Shown: positions 14,899-25,592 of the stretch, piece by piece
Layout: each line of letters starts with the position of its first letter
Numbering within the stretch: position 1 is the stretch's first letter
Source: Bacteroidales bacterium
GTDB lineage: Bacteria; Bacteroidota; Bacteroidia; Bacteroidales; FEN-979
Length of the DNA: 47,045 nucleotides
Direction of reading: 5' to 3'
NCBI GenBank assembly: GCA_030681475.1
Contig: JAUXWT010000012.1
Span: 1-47,045, forward strand
Position numbers and translations under genes: made by a program
Notes under the pieces: model-generated
Databases searched by the model: none
What the model was told of the DNA's origin: nothing
Seen by the model: only the letters and a program-made list of their open reading frames with translations

Positions 14899-17800
14899 TT
14901 AATTTATTTTAATCAGCTTGATCGTCTCTGCCTCGTTTCCGGCAATTACCTTCACAAAATAGAGCCCGGTTGGTAGTTCTGAAATCGAGAACTCGTGCTT
15001 CGTTTCATGGGTAAACTGTCCGGCAAACACTTTTTCACCATGCATTCCATAAATTTCAATCCTGACGATCGGTTGTAGCGGGCCACTCGATTGTTCAAGC
15101 GTGAAGTTTCCGGACGTTGGGTTCGGGTAAAGTTTGAAGCCGGTTTTTTGCGAAATCACAGGAAGCTCATCTGTGCCTGTAACCGTATTCACAATGGATG
15201 GCAACTTCACACCGCAATGCTCGGTTAAAGAGATGTACCCGTGCATGTATCCTCCATTCTGAATCGTTGTTCCCGGTAAATATTTGATATTCTGCCCGGC
15301 AATCAGCGTGGCGCTTCCACCACTGTTAACAATAAACGTAGTTCCGCCACCGGCCACGGTGATGGTGCCAAGTGCATTGTAACAGTTTGTTTGAACACTC
15401 CCGACATTTCCGGTAACCGTGATATTACCGTTATGATAACCAGTCACAGTCATAACTACAGTATTGGAGATGGCAGGATTACCCGAAACACAGGTTCCAT
15501 TGGAGGTAAGCACACAAGTTACAGCATCTCCATTCACAGGCTTGTAAGTGAAAGTTGAACTGTTTCCACCTACATTAAATCCATTGACTTTCCATTGGTA
15601 TGATGGCGATGGGCCACCATTAACCGGCGTAGCAGTGAAGGTGACATTCTGATCAGCCACCGATGGATTGACAGAAGGGGCGATCGTTACACTTACCGGA
15701 TCAGGTTGGGTAATGGTAATAATAACACAGTTAAACATTCTGTTGAAGCAGTGCGTTGTTGTGTTTTCGGCATATACCCAGTATTGTCCGGCAACCGGTG
15801 GTATCGGGGCAAAATAGATCGGCCCACCTGTACCTGCAATCGGGGTGGGGCTCACGAGAGTCACGCCAACCCAAAGGGTATAAATAACACCAATCTGTGA
15901 CCCTGTAATACCTGCAGTGATGCTGGGGACATTTGCGCAATAATTACCGCTTCCAATACCGCCATATATATTTGGCAGCGGATTAACAACAACAACCACA
16001 GGTTTGATATCGAACCATCCGCCTGGGTTAATTGTTGCCTTGATGTAATATGTTCCGTTGCCTACCGAAGTGGGATCTGCTATTGGGATTGTTGCACCGG
16101 CATTTTGCCAGTAGCTGAGTGTTGCAAAAGTCAACTGACTGCCTGCCGTAACAGCCGGGTTAGTTAAGTCGACCCTTAACGGTGAACAAACCGTCTGATT
16201 TGTAATAACCAGCAATGGCTTGGGATTGACTGTTATCGTGAAGGTTTTCGAAGGCCCGGAACAACTCACCATTTCATTTGTAAAGGAAGGAGTCACAACG
16301 ATCGTAGCTACCACCGGGTTATTGCCCGTATTGATGGCTGTAAACGCTGCAATATTTCCCGTACCAATGCTTCCAATACCAATACTGGGTGCATCGTTCG
16401 TCCATGTGTAAGTTGTTGTCCCACCCGTGTTTATTGTTCCAAAAGTAACCATGGATGTCATTGAACCGTTACTTAATACCTGGTTACCAGGCTGATTTAC
16501 CTGACCTGTCGGGTTAACTGTGATCGTAAAAGTTTTAGAAGGACCGGAACAACCCACAGAACCGATACCAAGGACCAAAGGATCAGGGCCATAGAACGGT
16601 GTGACTACAATCGTAGCAACTACCGGTGAAGTACCGGGGTTGGTGGCTGTAAAGGAAATATCTCCATTGCCGCTGCCCGGTAACCCGATGGTCGGATTGG
16701 TATTTGTCCATTGATAGGTAGTAATACCACCGGTATTAATAGTCCCGAATGTCACGGATGCAGATGCGCCATTACATACAACCAGATTTTGCGGTTGGTT
16801 CACCTGTGCTGTTGGTATCACGAAGAAGGTAAATTGCTGCGAATTACCAGTACAGGTTGTTGATCCATAAGTAAAATGAGGCGTAACCGTAACCGTTGCA
16901 AGAACAGGTGCAGCGCCGGTATTCGTGGCTGTAAAGGATGGAATATTTCCCGTGCCACTGGCTGCAAGGCCAATGCTTGTGGCATTATTTGTCCAGGTGT
17001 ATGTCGTGGTTCCAATCGTATTGTTTGTTGTGAAGTTAACTGCAGTTGTCAGAGATCCATTGCATAATGTCTGGTTTGAAACGCCATTTACCTGTCCGGT
17101 CGGGTTGACCGTAATAGTAAACGTTTTTGCAGGTCCATCACATGAAACCATTTCGTTTTCAAAATGTGGTGTTACAATGATCGTAGCTACAACAGGTGCA
17201 TTACCAATATTAATGGCTGAGAATGAAATGTCACCGGTACCAGTTCCGGATAATCCTACACCAGGTGTATCGTTGATCCATGAATAGGTAGTCATCCCAC
17301 CAACATTGCTAGTTGTGAATGAAACCGAAGTGTTTGTACCGTTGCATACGACCTGGTTGACCGGCTGATCCACCTGTCCGGCAGGGTTGACCGTGATGGT
17401 GAATGATTTTGGCTGCCCATCACAGGTAACCATTCCGTATTCAAAATGTGGGGTCACAACTATCGTTGCAACCACAGGCATATTGGTACCGTTGATGGCA
17501 GGAAACGCACCGATATTTCCTGTACCACTGGCGTCAAGACCAATACTCGTTACGTCGTTAACCCAGGTATAGGTGGTAGCTCCTACCGTATTCGTGGTGC
17601 TGAAGACTACAGGAGATGTTGGTGCTCCGTTACATAATACCTGGTCAGAAGGTTGATCAACTTGTCCGGTCGGGTTCACAGTAATTGTGAAGGACATTGG
17701 AAGCCCTGTACAACTCACCGCTTTCTTTTCAAAAGTTGGTGTAACTGTAATTGTGGCAACAATTGGGGCCGTACCCGTGTTGGTGGCGGCAAAGGATACA

Positions 17801-20800
17801 ATATCGCCAGTTCCGGTTGCTGACAACCCGATTCCGGGTTGATCATTTGTCCAGGAGTAGGTAGTATTCCCACCTGTATTTGTTGTCGTAAATAGTATGG
17901 CAGTCGTATTAAGCCCATTGCATAATGTCTGATCATTGATTTGATTTACCTGTCCAAGCGGGTTGACTGTAATGGTAAAGGACTTGGTCGGCCCGCTACA
18001 GCTTACGCCTTGGTTGGTGAATGTAGGAGTAACATTGATTGTGGCGATCACGGGTACAGTACCGGTGTTAACAGCAATGAAGGGGTCTATATTTCCTATA
18101 CCGAAGGAGTCAAGACCGATGCTTGTATTGCTGTTTGTCCAGAAATAGGTTGTATACCCGTCGGTATTATTGGTTCCGAATGTAACCGAAGTACTTGTAC
18201 CAGTGCATAATACCTGGGTCTGGGGTTGAATCACATGACCTGTCGGATTTACCGTAATTGTGAAGGTTTCAGCAGATCCGTAGCAGTTCGCCGATCCGTT
18301 CTCAAAATGAGGTGTTACCGTAATGGTTGCGATCACCGGCGCCAGCCCCGGATTTATGGCGTTGAAGGATTGGATATCTCCGGTTCCGCTTGCTGCAAGT
18401 CCAATCGATGGTAGATCGTTGACCCAGGAGAAGGTCGTTGTGCCGCCTGAGTTAACGGTTGTGAAAGTGACAGGAAGTGTAGCAGCGCCATTGCAAACCA
18501 CCTGATTGTCCGTGTCATCAACCTGTCCGGTTGGATTCACGGTAATGGTGAAGGTTTCTGCAGGTCCCTCACAGCTCACTGAGCCGAAGGTGTAAGCAGG
18601 TGTAACAACAATGGTTGCAACCAAAGGCATTGTGCCCGGGTTTGCAGCAGGAAAACCTGGTATATCTCCTGTACCTGTTGCGCCCAGACCTATCCCTGTT
18701 TCGTTATTTGTCCAAGCGAAGGTGGTCGTCCCACCGGTGTTATTTGTACTAAAAGTAACAGCAATATTGTCTCCGATACACTTTACAATGTTAATTTGTT
18801 CATTCACCTGTCCGGTCGGATTGACTGTAATTGTAAACGACTGCGAAGGTCCCTCACAGCTTGTTCCACCATAACTGACCGTAGGTGTTACAATGATCGT
18901 GGCAACAACCGGAGAAGTGCCGGTGTTAATCGCGGCAAACGAGGCAATATTTCCCGTACCGCTGGCGGCCAAACCAATACTTGTGTTGTCATTTGTCCAT
19001 GTGTAGGTATAGTTATACCCATTTTTCATGATGTTTGTAGTAAAGATAATGTCATCTGCCAATAAACCATTGCATACCACCTGGTCGGCAGGATCGTTCA
19101 CCTGGCCGTTAGGTATGAAATAAAATTGACCATTATTATAGTAGGTTTGTGTCGGCATATCGCAGAATGGCGTATAATCAGGCGCTACGCCTGTATATTC
19201 AAGACCGGTTCCCTGAGTATTTTCAACAAATGTGACGTTTGAAGAAGGTGTGCCGGATACGATATTGAACCTCAGGGTAAACATGATGTCATTATCAGCA
19301 ATGGTCACTCCGTCACCCGGCATTGCGCCATAGCCTGATACTTTAAATATACCTGTTGGTGATGTTGTAACCTCAAATGGGTCCCAATATCCTTCAAATG
19401 CGGCGTTTCTGCTGATAATTGTCGGATTTGTCAGTTCGGCTGGGGTATATCCGAAAGTGAGCGACAAACTGCCTACGTTATTAAAGGAAGTAACAGTGAC
19501 AGGAAAATCTACCGTTTCTGCGCCTTCGCATAAGATCAGATGTGGCATGGTTGATACCGGACTGCCTACCGTAACAACTGCTTTGCCCGTCAATTGGGCA
19601 GAACAATTGGTTGATAAAATGGTCGCTAAAACATTAAAGGTAGTTGTCGAATTCAGGATTCCAGTAGGGAAACTGAGGGTTCCACCATTGCCAAGCGAGG
19701 CCATACCGACAGGATCGTTGTTGGCATCATTTCTCAGCTGATAGCTTGTTCCGATAACCGTGGATTCAACAGTAACACTTGTGCCGACACCAGGACAAAC
19801 CATGTACGGACCACCAACTATCAAACTGACATTGGGTAAAGGATTTACTGTTGTTGTTACGGAAGATGATGCAGGACAGCCATATCCATCAGTAACCGTG
19901 ACCGAAAAGGTCGCTGCAGTATTTACAGTAATGGTTTGTGTAGTCTCTCCGGTTGACCAGATATAGTCTGAGAAAGTTCCGGCATCCAGAATTATTGAAC
20001 CATCAGCACAGAAAGGTACATTTCCACTGATGTTAACGGTTGCGGTGTTATCAACGGTTACGGTGAAACTGCATGTTACATCAGGATTCACGCCATCATT
20101 GGCTGTATAAGTTACAGTTGTTGTGCCCAATGGGAAATTTGCACCCGGAGTGAAATTGCTGGTAAACGAGAGCGGGATCAAACAATCATCGGGATCTAAT
20201 GCTGTGGGCGGTGTCCAGGAAACATCGGCAGAACATCCTGATGCATTCACCGGGATCGTGATATTTGACGGACAACCTGAAATCGCAGGAGGAGCATTGG
20301 TTTCTGCAACCAGGTTAATACCCCAGGAGTTATTGGTACCCGTACTATAACCATCTACTTGTAAATAATAGGTTTCACCAGGCGTTAAACATATAGGAGC
20401 GATCCATGCTTTATATGGCAAAGTTGACACCGTTGAATCATCATTGGCTGCCAGCAATGTAAAGCCGGTAAAATTCCCGCAATCTTCTGCGCTGTAAAGT
20501 GCGAATTGGTTATCCCACAAGTTGAAGTTGGAATTGTTTCCGATGGAAACTTTCCCAGATGGAGGAGCTATAAAACTGAACCACACTGTATTGCTGATTG
20601 TTTGTCCGGAACCCCATCCTGTTTGGGTAGTGAACCCGGTTCCGGGAGGTACGGGTTCGCCGGCTTCAATAGTGGCGCCTACATTTGTGTAAGGTCCGTT
20701 TAGTCCAGGTGAAAGTGGAATTGCGGAGCAAACGTTGTCACCATTTACTGTTACTATTGTTGTAATGCAATTGGTGGTTGTAACACAACCATTGGGACCT

Positions 20801-23800
20801 GTCACGATGCAGTGGATATAGAATGTGCCCGCTGTACTTGCGGTTAGAGAGACCTCATCGGTAGTTGCGCCGGAAATGGTTGAGAAACCGGTCAAACAAC
20901 TGGTCGTAGAGTACTGCCATTCGAAGGTAGAACCGGTTTCATAGCCGGTAACAGCATAAGGTAAAACTATATAGGTAACTCCCGTAGCCGGGCCTGAAGC
21001 TGTTCCGCCAGGCAGTAAGCCAACAGTTATTCCCTGGCTCATGTTGCAATTGGTTCCACAGCCATCCGTAACGGTAACACTGAATGTATGTGATCCGCCG
21101 GCAAGATTTGCGGTTACTGTCTGGGCATCCGGATAGATTCCACCTTCCCCGTCACTCCACAGATAATTAAATGTGCCACCGCCGCCTGTCGTATTTGCAG
21201 TAACCGTAAAGTCAACACCATTGCAGGCTATGGAGTTGGTAATGCTGGTACATGAAACTGGTGCACCTATCGGTACTATTACACTTCCTGTTGCCGTACA
21301 ACCTGATGCCGAGGTAACCGTTACCGAATAGGTTTCATTTTGGGTAATACCTGAAGCCGAAGTTGGATTTGTGGTTGTGTTTCCTAAAGTTCCGGAAGCG
21401 GGATTCTCACTCCAAAAATAGGTGAAGGGATCAGTAGCCCCTGCAATCGTAACATCGTAATCCTGAGTCTCACCATAGCCGCTTGAAGAAGCTCCACATG
21501 CCTGAGTAGCTGTAACAGGGCTGTCGTTGCCGCCAACTATCCTTAATCGGGTAACTCCATTTAATGCCGCTCCGGGAACACTGAATGAAACCGATGTCGT
21601 ACCATTAGCTCCGGCATTTGCCGATGCTCCTAAAAATTCGCCGGCTGAAAGTATCCCATCCTGGTTGTAATCAATCCAAGCGCCAAAATACTGGTTAGGA
21701 TCCGTTCCAAAGCTTATGGTTAACGAATAAGGACTGCCTGACGGGGTGAGGGTCGTTGTATTGGCCCCTCCACCCGTTGTATAGAGGTAACGGGGAGGAG
21801 TACTGCCAGTGAGTCCACAGGCGCTTACTGTTGAGTTTAATGTGTTCAGAACAATTAGACTCATGTTATCACCTAAGCAACCGCTTGTATGTGTTGACTG
21901 GCAATAGGTTGCGACAGGAGGCGTCGAAGCATCAGCCAGAAGTATCGTACTTCCGCCACTGCAAACACTTGAGGGCGTAGCCGTAACACTATTCATTGTA
22001 ACGTAAGCCCCAACTGTAATCGCAGATGTTGCCGTATTAATACATCCGTTGACGGCGGTACCGGTTACAGTATAGGTTGTGTTTACCGATGGGGAAGCAT
22101 TAACATTGGGGCCGGTGGTTACATTCAACCCTGCTGCCGGGCTCCAGGAATATGTATCAGCGCCACTTGCCATTAAAGCGACGGCGCTCCCGCCGGGAAT
22201 GCAATAACTTGCAGATGCCGGGTTGACGGACACGCTTGGTATGGCATTGATGAGAATTGATTTTTGAGGCGTGGTATATGCATAACCACTGTGAATGCAA
22301 GAGATAATGCACTTATAGTATGTAGGAACTGTTAAGGCGCCTGTTGCCTGCGTAGGGAAAGTACCAAGAAAATTAGGATACGGGCCACCGGGCGTAGTGC
22401 CTGAAACCCACTGATAAGTAATGCCAAGATCATAATAGGGCACGCTTAAGGATAAGATAGTCCCGGTACCCGAACATACCGCGGCTGGCCCGGTGATGGT
22501 ACAGGCTGCGGGTGGACCTGCACAATCCTGCAGAAGGATTCCGTCAAATTCATCAGCTCCGATATCCGGAGCTGAGCCGCCGCCATTAACCTGAACAGGA
22601 TAACCCGGATTCCCCTGCCGGACATTATTTTCAAAATCATCAATGATACCGGCAATATTTGCGCCACTACTTTCCAAGGCTGTTGCAACAACAGTGCTTA
22701 TTTTCAGGAAATTTGAATTGCCGCATGCCGTACTCAAGAATGGCGGGTCGGCAGAAATAGAATTCGCATCACGTGGCGCAAGAGTTGCGGGAATCAACAT
22801 TCCTTTATAATCACCCAATGTCTGGAATGAATTGGTTCCGTCAAAATGAATTAAATTATTTGTTCCGGGTAGTCCTGCATAAAAAGAATTCCGATCAGAG
22901 GCAGCGGCATAGGAACCAAGCGATGTTGAACTCCTCCTGTAAACAACAGTATATCCTGTTGCTCCGACAGGGGTGGATGTATTTACAAAAATATTGTTGT
23001 TGAGCGTTAATGCCGGCGTTGTTGAGGTGTTAATTGCTGACGATCCGAATAATGCACCCGTACTTGATCCGTTCAGATAAACTGTATTGTAATAGGCATT
23101 AACCGTGGTACCTCCGGTGATATTGATCCCATTCAACGGATTTATTGCGTTCGCAATTGGTGTACGCAGATCGCCAATTCTGTTGTTGGAAACATTATGT
23201 AAAAGTCCTGATGCAGCCACAATTCCTGATACAGTTCCCGAGGCATTATTTGACTGAAGATCACAGATTTGATTCTTTATTATGCTGCAATTGGTCGGCG
23301 CCGAAGAGGTGATGCCAATGACTGCAGAAGCTCCGGTGGTATAAAGTCCACTGATTGTATTTCCGGTAACAGTTGACATGCCTGGTGAGCCTGACGAACC
23401 AATATTGATCCCGGTAATGGCGCCAGCCCCGCTGATATTGGTGATGGTATTGCCACTGACCAGATTACCGGGGGCGCCATTTTGACCACCAAAATTTGAA
23501 ATTATTCCAGTTATGGTATTTGATCCACCGGTAATATTACTAATCGTATTGCCTATAATATTATGATTTACAGTTCCTCCATCGGTATTGTTAATAATTG
23601 TGACTGTGGTGGCGCCCGTAACAGATATGTTGGAGAAGATATTATTGTTCCAGTTTGAGGTTACAGTTGTAGAACTCCCGCCTGTTGTAATTCCGGTAAC
23701 AGTTCCACCTGCTACTGTTTTACTGAATCCGGTAATGATTGCATTGTTGTTTATTGTCTGTGTGCCACCGGCCGGAACCGTGACACTGTTACTTATGAAT

Positions 23801-25353
23801 GTAACTGATCCGGTTGTTTTAATGCTTAGGTTGGTAAATTTATTATTAGTAATCGTTTGACTTAGGGTGGGGGCTCCATTGATAATATAAGTATTTGACC
23901 CTGTACCTTGGTTATTGTGAACAATTCCCCTGATATCATTGTTTGATATTGACAAGGCACATGTTGCGGCTGCACCGGTACTTGTTACAGATAAACCAAC
24001 GACAGTTCCAGAATTGGATACATTCGTAAATGTCACTGCCCCTGCAATCGCATCACCAATAAAGTTATTATTAATGTTCAGGGTATTGATAACAGCACTG
24101 GTTTGTTGTTGAATGCCTAAAAATCCACCGGTAGTAGCATTTGAGGCAATACCTCTCACCGTATTATTGTTAATATTGAGGGTACCCGGAGCGATCGTTG
24201 TCAGGAATCCTACAAAGGATGCTGATGTTGGGGAACCAAGGATAGAACAATTTATAACCTTATTGTTGTTAATATTTTGTGTTGCAGTGACCAAGGTGGC
24301 CTGACCCTGACTTGTAATACCAGTCATCTGACTTGTAGTTGGGGAATTAGTTAAAGAAACAGTGTTCTCAGTGATTGTCGAAGATATTGTGCCAGAGGTA
24401 GGACTGGCAACGGAATAATTCTTAAGGATTCCCCCAAGTTGAGCTGTTAAAACTGATACGGAGGCACTGATAATAGTATTATATGAAACGTTATCATTAA
24501 TTTGTTGATTGACAAATATGCAATAGTTGGAGGTGGTTAGGGAAACATAACTACTCAAAGCTGATCCGCCCCCCCAGTTAGTAATTGTATTGCCGGTAAG
24601 TGCAGATGAACCTCCAATATCATTTCCATTGTCTATAGCTGCAATAGTAGTGCCTGCACCAATAAAAACAATCCCGTAATTGACATTGTTAATTGAATTT
24701 CCAAAAACCTTATTAAAACTGTTTGAACCAGCGGCAGTCGTAACCTCAGCAGTAGTGGTCATTACTGTTGCGGAATGCCTTGTATTACTGTAAATCCCAA
24801 AAGTGTTGAGATAAGTTCTGTTTAATGAAATCGTATTGTTCTGGATGACATTATTTTGAGCGCCATTGGTCGTGGTAATGTAAAACAATGCCACACCAAA
24901 TTCGGTCATGGTATTTGATGTTGCCGGTGTGTTAACGGTATTACCTGCATTCTCCTGCATGGTAAAATTCTGAATCGTTATAAAATCAGCGCCAATCAGC
25001 TTGAAGATTGCATCACTGAGCGACCCGGTTGCCTGTGGTGAATATGCAGTTATGGCGCTGCCACTCCCTTGAATGATGATATTATTTGTTATAGAAGTTC
25101 CTGTCGGAATTGCCGTGATGGAATAACCTCCTGCCGGTGCAGTTTCGTTACCGGTTAAAGTAATAATAACAGGTCCCGAAATAACTGTTGTTGTATTTAA
25201 TGCACTAATTGCAAGCGCCAACGACGGATAAGTCGGTGAAAGAGCGGGAGTGGTATTCCCCGGATTTGTCACAGTAACCTGTGCATTGATATTTTGCACG
25301 AACAAAGTCGCCCCCAGGGCAATTGTAAATAAAAAAAAGTAGATTTTTTTCAT
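14899..25353 (-). CDS. Giant T9SS-secreted repeat protein (3484 aa)
   Basis: It begins with a signal peptide (MKKIYFFLFTIALGATLF, cut near NAQ). Residues about 30-950 are Asn/Thr/Ile-rich short repeats (NNTISL, NNKFTN) suggesting a parallel beta-helix. Ig-like segments come next, then a GEVED-like domain (WIDYNQDGILSAGEF) near 1220-1260, an HYR domain (about 1690-1770) and a cohesin-like segment (about 1930-2060). Ten tandem PKD-like repeats of about 95-99 residues follow (about 2080-3045), each with NPTGQV, VVCNG, TYSWTND, IGLAASGTG and FTITV. The end is a type A sorting domain (KLYPNPTSGNFTLEQ ... GLYFVKV). It is inferred to be a cell-surface adhesin or matrix protein exported by type IX secretion. 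The reading frame is intact over 10.4 kb. It is divergent in composition from its neighbours but shows no sign of recent transfer. Confidence 0.9.
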   Translation of the reverse strand: MKKIYFFLFTIALGATLFVQNINAQVTVTNPGNTTPALSPTYPSLALAISALNTTTVISGPVIITLTGNETAPAGGYSITAIPTGTSITNNIIIQGSGSAITAYSPQATGSLSDAIFKLIGADFITIQNFTMQENAGNTVNTPATSNTMTEFGVALFYITTTNGAQNNVIQNNTISLNRTYLNTFGIYSNTRHSATVMTTTAEVTTAAGSNSFNKVFGNSINNVNYGIVFIGAGTTIAAIDNGNDIGGSSALTGNTITNWGGGSALSSYVSLTTSNYCIFVNQQINDNVSYNTIISASVSVLTAQLGGILKNYSVASPTSGTISSTITENTVSLTNSPTTSQMTGITSQGQATLVTATQNINNNKVINCSILGSPTSASFVGFLTTIAPGTLNINNNTVRGIASNATTGGFLGIQQQTSAVINTLNINNNFIGDAIAGAVTFTNVSNSGTVVGLSVTSTGAAATCALSISNNDIRGIVHNNQGTGSNTYIINGAPTLSQTITNNKFTNLSIKTTGSVTFISNSVTVPAGGTQTINNNAIITGFSKTVAGGTVTGITTGGSSTTVTSNWNNNIFSNISVTGATTVTIINNTDGGTVNHNIIGNTISNITGGSNTITGIISNFGGQNGAPGNLVSGNTITNISGAGAITGINIGSSGSPGMSTVTGNTISGLYTTGASAVIGITSSAPTNCSIIKNQICDLQSNNASGTVSGIVAASGLLHNVSNNRIGDLRTPIANAINPLNGINITGGTTVNAYYNTVYLNGSSTGALFGSSAINTSTTPALTLNNNIFVNTSTPVGATGYTVVYRRSSTSLGSYAAASDRNSFYAGLPGTNNLIHFDGTNSFQTLGDYKGMLIPATLAPRDANSISADPPFLSTACGNSNFLKISTVVATALESSGANIAGIIDDFENNVRQGNPGYPVQVNGGGSAPDIGADEFDGILLQDCAGPPAACTITGPAAVCSGTGTILSLSVPYYDLGITYQWVSGTTPGGPYPNFLGTFPTQATGALTVPTYYKCIISCIHSGYAYTTPQKSILINAIPSVSVNPASASYCIPGGSAVALMASGADTYSWSPAAGLNVTTGPNVNASPSVNTTYTVTGTAVNGCINTATSAITVGAYVTMNSVTATPSSVCSGGSTILLADASTPPVATYCQSTHTSGCLGDNMSLIVLNTLNSTVSACGLTGSTPPRYLYTTGGGANTTTLTPSGSPYSLTISFGTDPNQYFGAWIDYNQDGILSAGEFLGASANAGANGTTSVSFSVPGAALNGVTRLRIVGGNDSPVTATQACGASSSGYGETQDYDVTIAGATDPFTYFWSENPASGTLGNTTTNPTSASGITQNETYSVTVTSASGCTATGSVIVPIGAPVSCTSITNSIACNGVDFTVTANTTGGGGTFNYLWSDGEGGIYPDAQTVTANLAGGSHTFSVTVTDGCGTNCNMSQGITVGLLPGGTASGPATGVTYIVLPYAVTGYETGSTFEWQYSTTSCLTGFSTISGATTDEVSLTASTAGTFYIHCIVTGPNGCVTTTNCITTIVTVNGDNVCSAIPLSPGLNGPYTNVGATIEAGEPVPPGTGFTTQTGWGSGQTISNTVWFSFIAPPSGKVSIGNNSNFNLWDNQFALYSAEDCGNFTGFTLLAANDDSTVSTLPYKAWIAPICLTPGETYYLQVDGYSTGTNNSWGINLVAETNAPPAISGCPSNITIPVNASGCSADVSWTPPTALDPDDCLIPLSFTSNFTPGANFPLGTTTVTYTANDGVNPDVTCSFTVTVDNTATVNISGNVPFCADGSIILDAGTFSDYIWSTGETTQTITVNTAATFSVTVTDGYGCPASSSVTTTVNPLPNVSLIVGGPYMVCPGVGTSVTVESTVIGTSYQLRNDANNDPVGMASLGNGGTLSFPTGILNSTTTFNVLATILSTNCSAQLTGKAVVTVGSPVSTMPHLILCEGAETVDFPVTVTSFNNVGSLSLTFGYTPAELTNPTIISRNAAFEGYWDPFEVTTSPTGIFKVSGYGAMPGDGVTIADNDIMFTLRFNIVSGTPSSNVTFVENTQGTGLEYTGVAPDYTPFCDMPTQTYYNNGQFYFIPNGQVNDPADQVVCNGLLADDIIFTTNIMKNGYNYTYTWTNDNTSIGLAASGTGNIASFAAINTGTSPVVATIIVTPTVSYGGTSCEGPSQSFTITVNPTGQVNEQINIVKCIGDNIAVTFSTNNTGGTTTFAWTNNETGIGLGATGTGDIPGFPAANPGTMPLVATIVVTPAYTFGSVSCEGPAETFTITVNPTGQVDDTDNQVVCNGAATLPVTFTTVNSGGTTTFSWVNDLPSIGLAASGTGDIQSFNAINPGLAPVIATITVTPHFENGSANCYGSAETFTITVNPTGHVIQPQTQVLCTGTSTSVTFGTNNTDGYTTYFWTNSNTSIGLDSFGIGNIDPFIAVNTGTVPVIATINVTPTFTNQGVSCSGPTKSFTITVNPLGQVNQINDQTLCNGLNTTAILFTTTNTGGNTTYSWTNDQPGIGLSATGTGDIVSFAATNTGTAPIVATITVTPTFEKKAVSCTGLPMSFTITVNPTGQVDQPSDQVLCNGAPTSPVVFSTTNTVGATTYTWVNDVTSIGLDASGTGNIGAFPAINGTNMPVVATIVVTPHFEYGMVTCDGQPKSFTITVNPAGQVDQPVNQVVCNGTNTSVSFTTSNVGGMTTYSWINDTPGVGLSGTGTGDISFSAINIGNAPVVATIIVTPHFENEMVSCDGPAKTFTITVNPTGQVNGVSNQTLCNGSLTTAVNFTTNNTIGTTTYTWTNNATSIGLAASGTGNIPSFTATNTGAAPVLATVTVTPHFTYGSTTCTGNSQQFTFFVIPTAQVNQPQNLVVCNGASASVTFGTINTGGITTYQWTNTNPTIGLPGSGNGDISFTATNPGTSPVVATIVVTPFYGPDPLVLGIGSVGCSGPSKTFTITVNPTGQVNQPGNQVLSNGSMTSMVTFGTINTGGTTTYTWTNDAPSIGIGSIGTGNIAAFTAINTGNNPVVATIVVTPSFTNEMVSCSGPSKTFTITVNPKPLLVITNQTVCSPLRVDLTNPAVTAGSQLTFATLSYWQNAGATIPIADPTSVGNGTYYIKATINPGGWFDIKPVVVVVNPLPNIYGGIGSGNYCANVPSITAGITGSQIGVIYTLWVGVTLVSPTPIAGTGGPIYFAPIPPVAGQYWVYAENTTTHCFNRMFNCVIITITQPDPVSVTIAPSVNPSVADQNVTFTATPVNGGPSPSYQWKVNGFNVGGNSSTFTYKPVNGDAVTCVLTSNGTCVSGNPAISNTVVMTVTGYHNGNITVTGNVGSVQTNCYNALGTITVAGGGTTFIVNSGGSATLIAGQNIKYLPGTTIQNGGYMHGYISLTEHCGVKLPSIVNTVTGTDELPVISQKTGFKLYPNPTSGNFTLEQSSGPLQPIVRIEIYGMHGEKVFAGQFTHETKHEFSISELPTGLYFVKVIAGNEAETIKLIKIN
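16220..19115 (-). repeat. Ten tandem PKD-like repeats, about 287 bp each
   Basis: The codons for NPTGQV recur on the minus strand near 16503, 16801, 17090, 17371, 17661, 17948, 18235, 18521, 18807 and 19100, a spacing of 281-298 bp. The units are clearly related but diverged, with synonymous and amino-acid changes in each, so the array is old and not a recent slippage product. The ninth unit (from about 16801) has an insertion (FYGPDPLVLGIGSV) and accounts for the longest spacing. Confidence 0.9.
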
Positions 25354-25592
25354 AGGTATTTGTTTTTTGTGTTTAGGTACAAAAACTGAATAGTTTCAGG
25401 TGTAAATATTGATGGTCCGACTTCTCGCTGATTTAAAAAAATGAGGCAATAGGAGGTTAGGCTCATGTTACTTGATATAATTCAACTCAAAAACTTTCTG
25501 AACTCTATTTTGCAAAGAATATAAGGGGGTAAATATAAAAAAATAATCTTTACAAATTACAAGATTAAAATTAATTCAAGTTTTGAATAATT
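25354..25592. other. AT-rich gap upstream of the giant gene
   Basis: This 239-base gap is AT-rich and probably carries the giant gene's promoter. I could not find a convincing TTG-N20-TANNTTTG on the minus strand, and no small gene is supported. Confidence 0.4.

Noticed and set aside
16220-19115. Possible CRISPR or satellite array
   Set aside because: The repeats are about 287 bp, coding, in frame and diverged; they are protein domains.
15706-19966. Plus-strand open frames opposite the giant gene
   Set aside because: They follow the repeat period and mirror the minus-strand gene. Their residues show no domain pattern and their starts lack ribosome sites.
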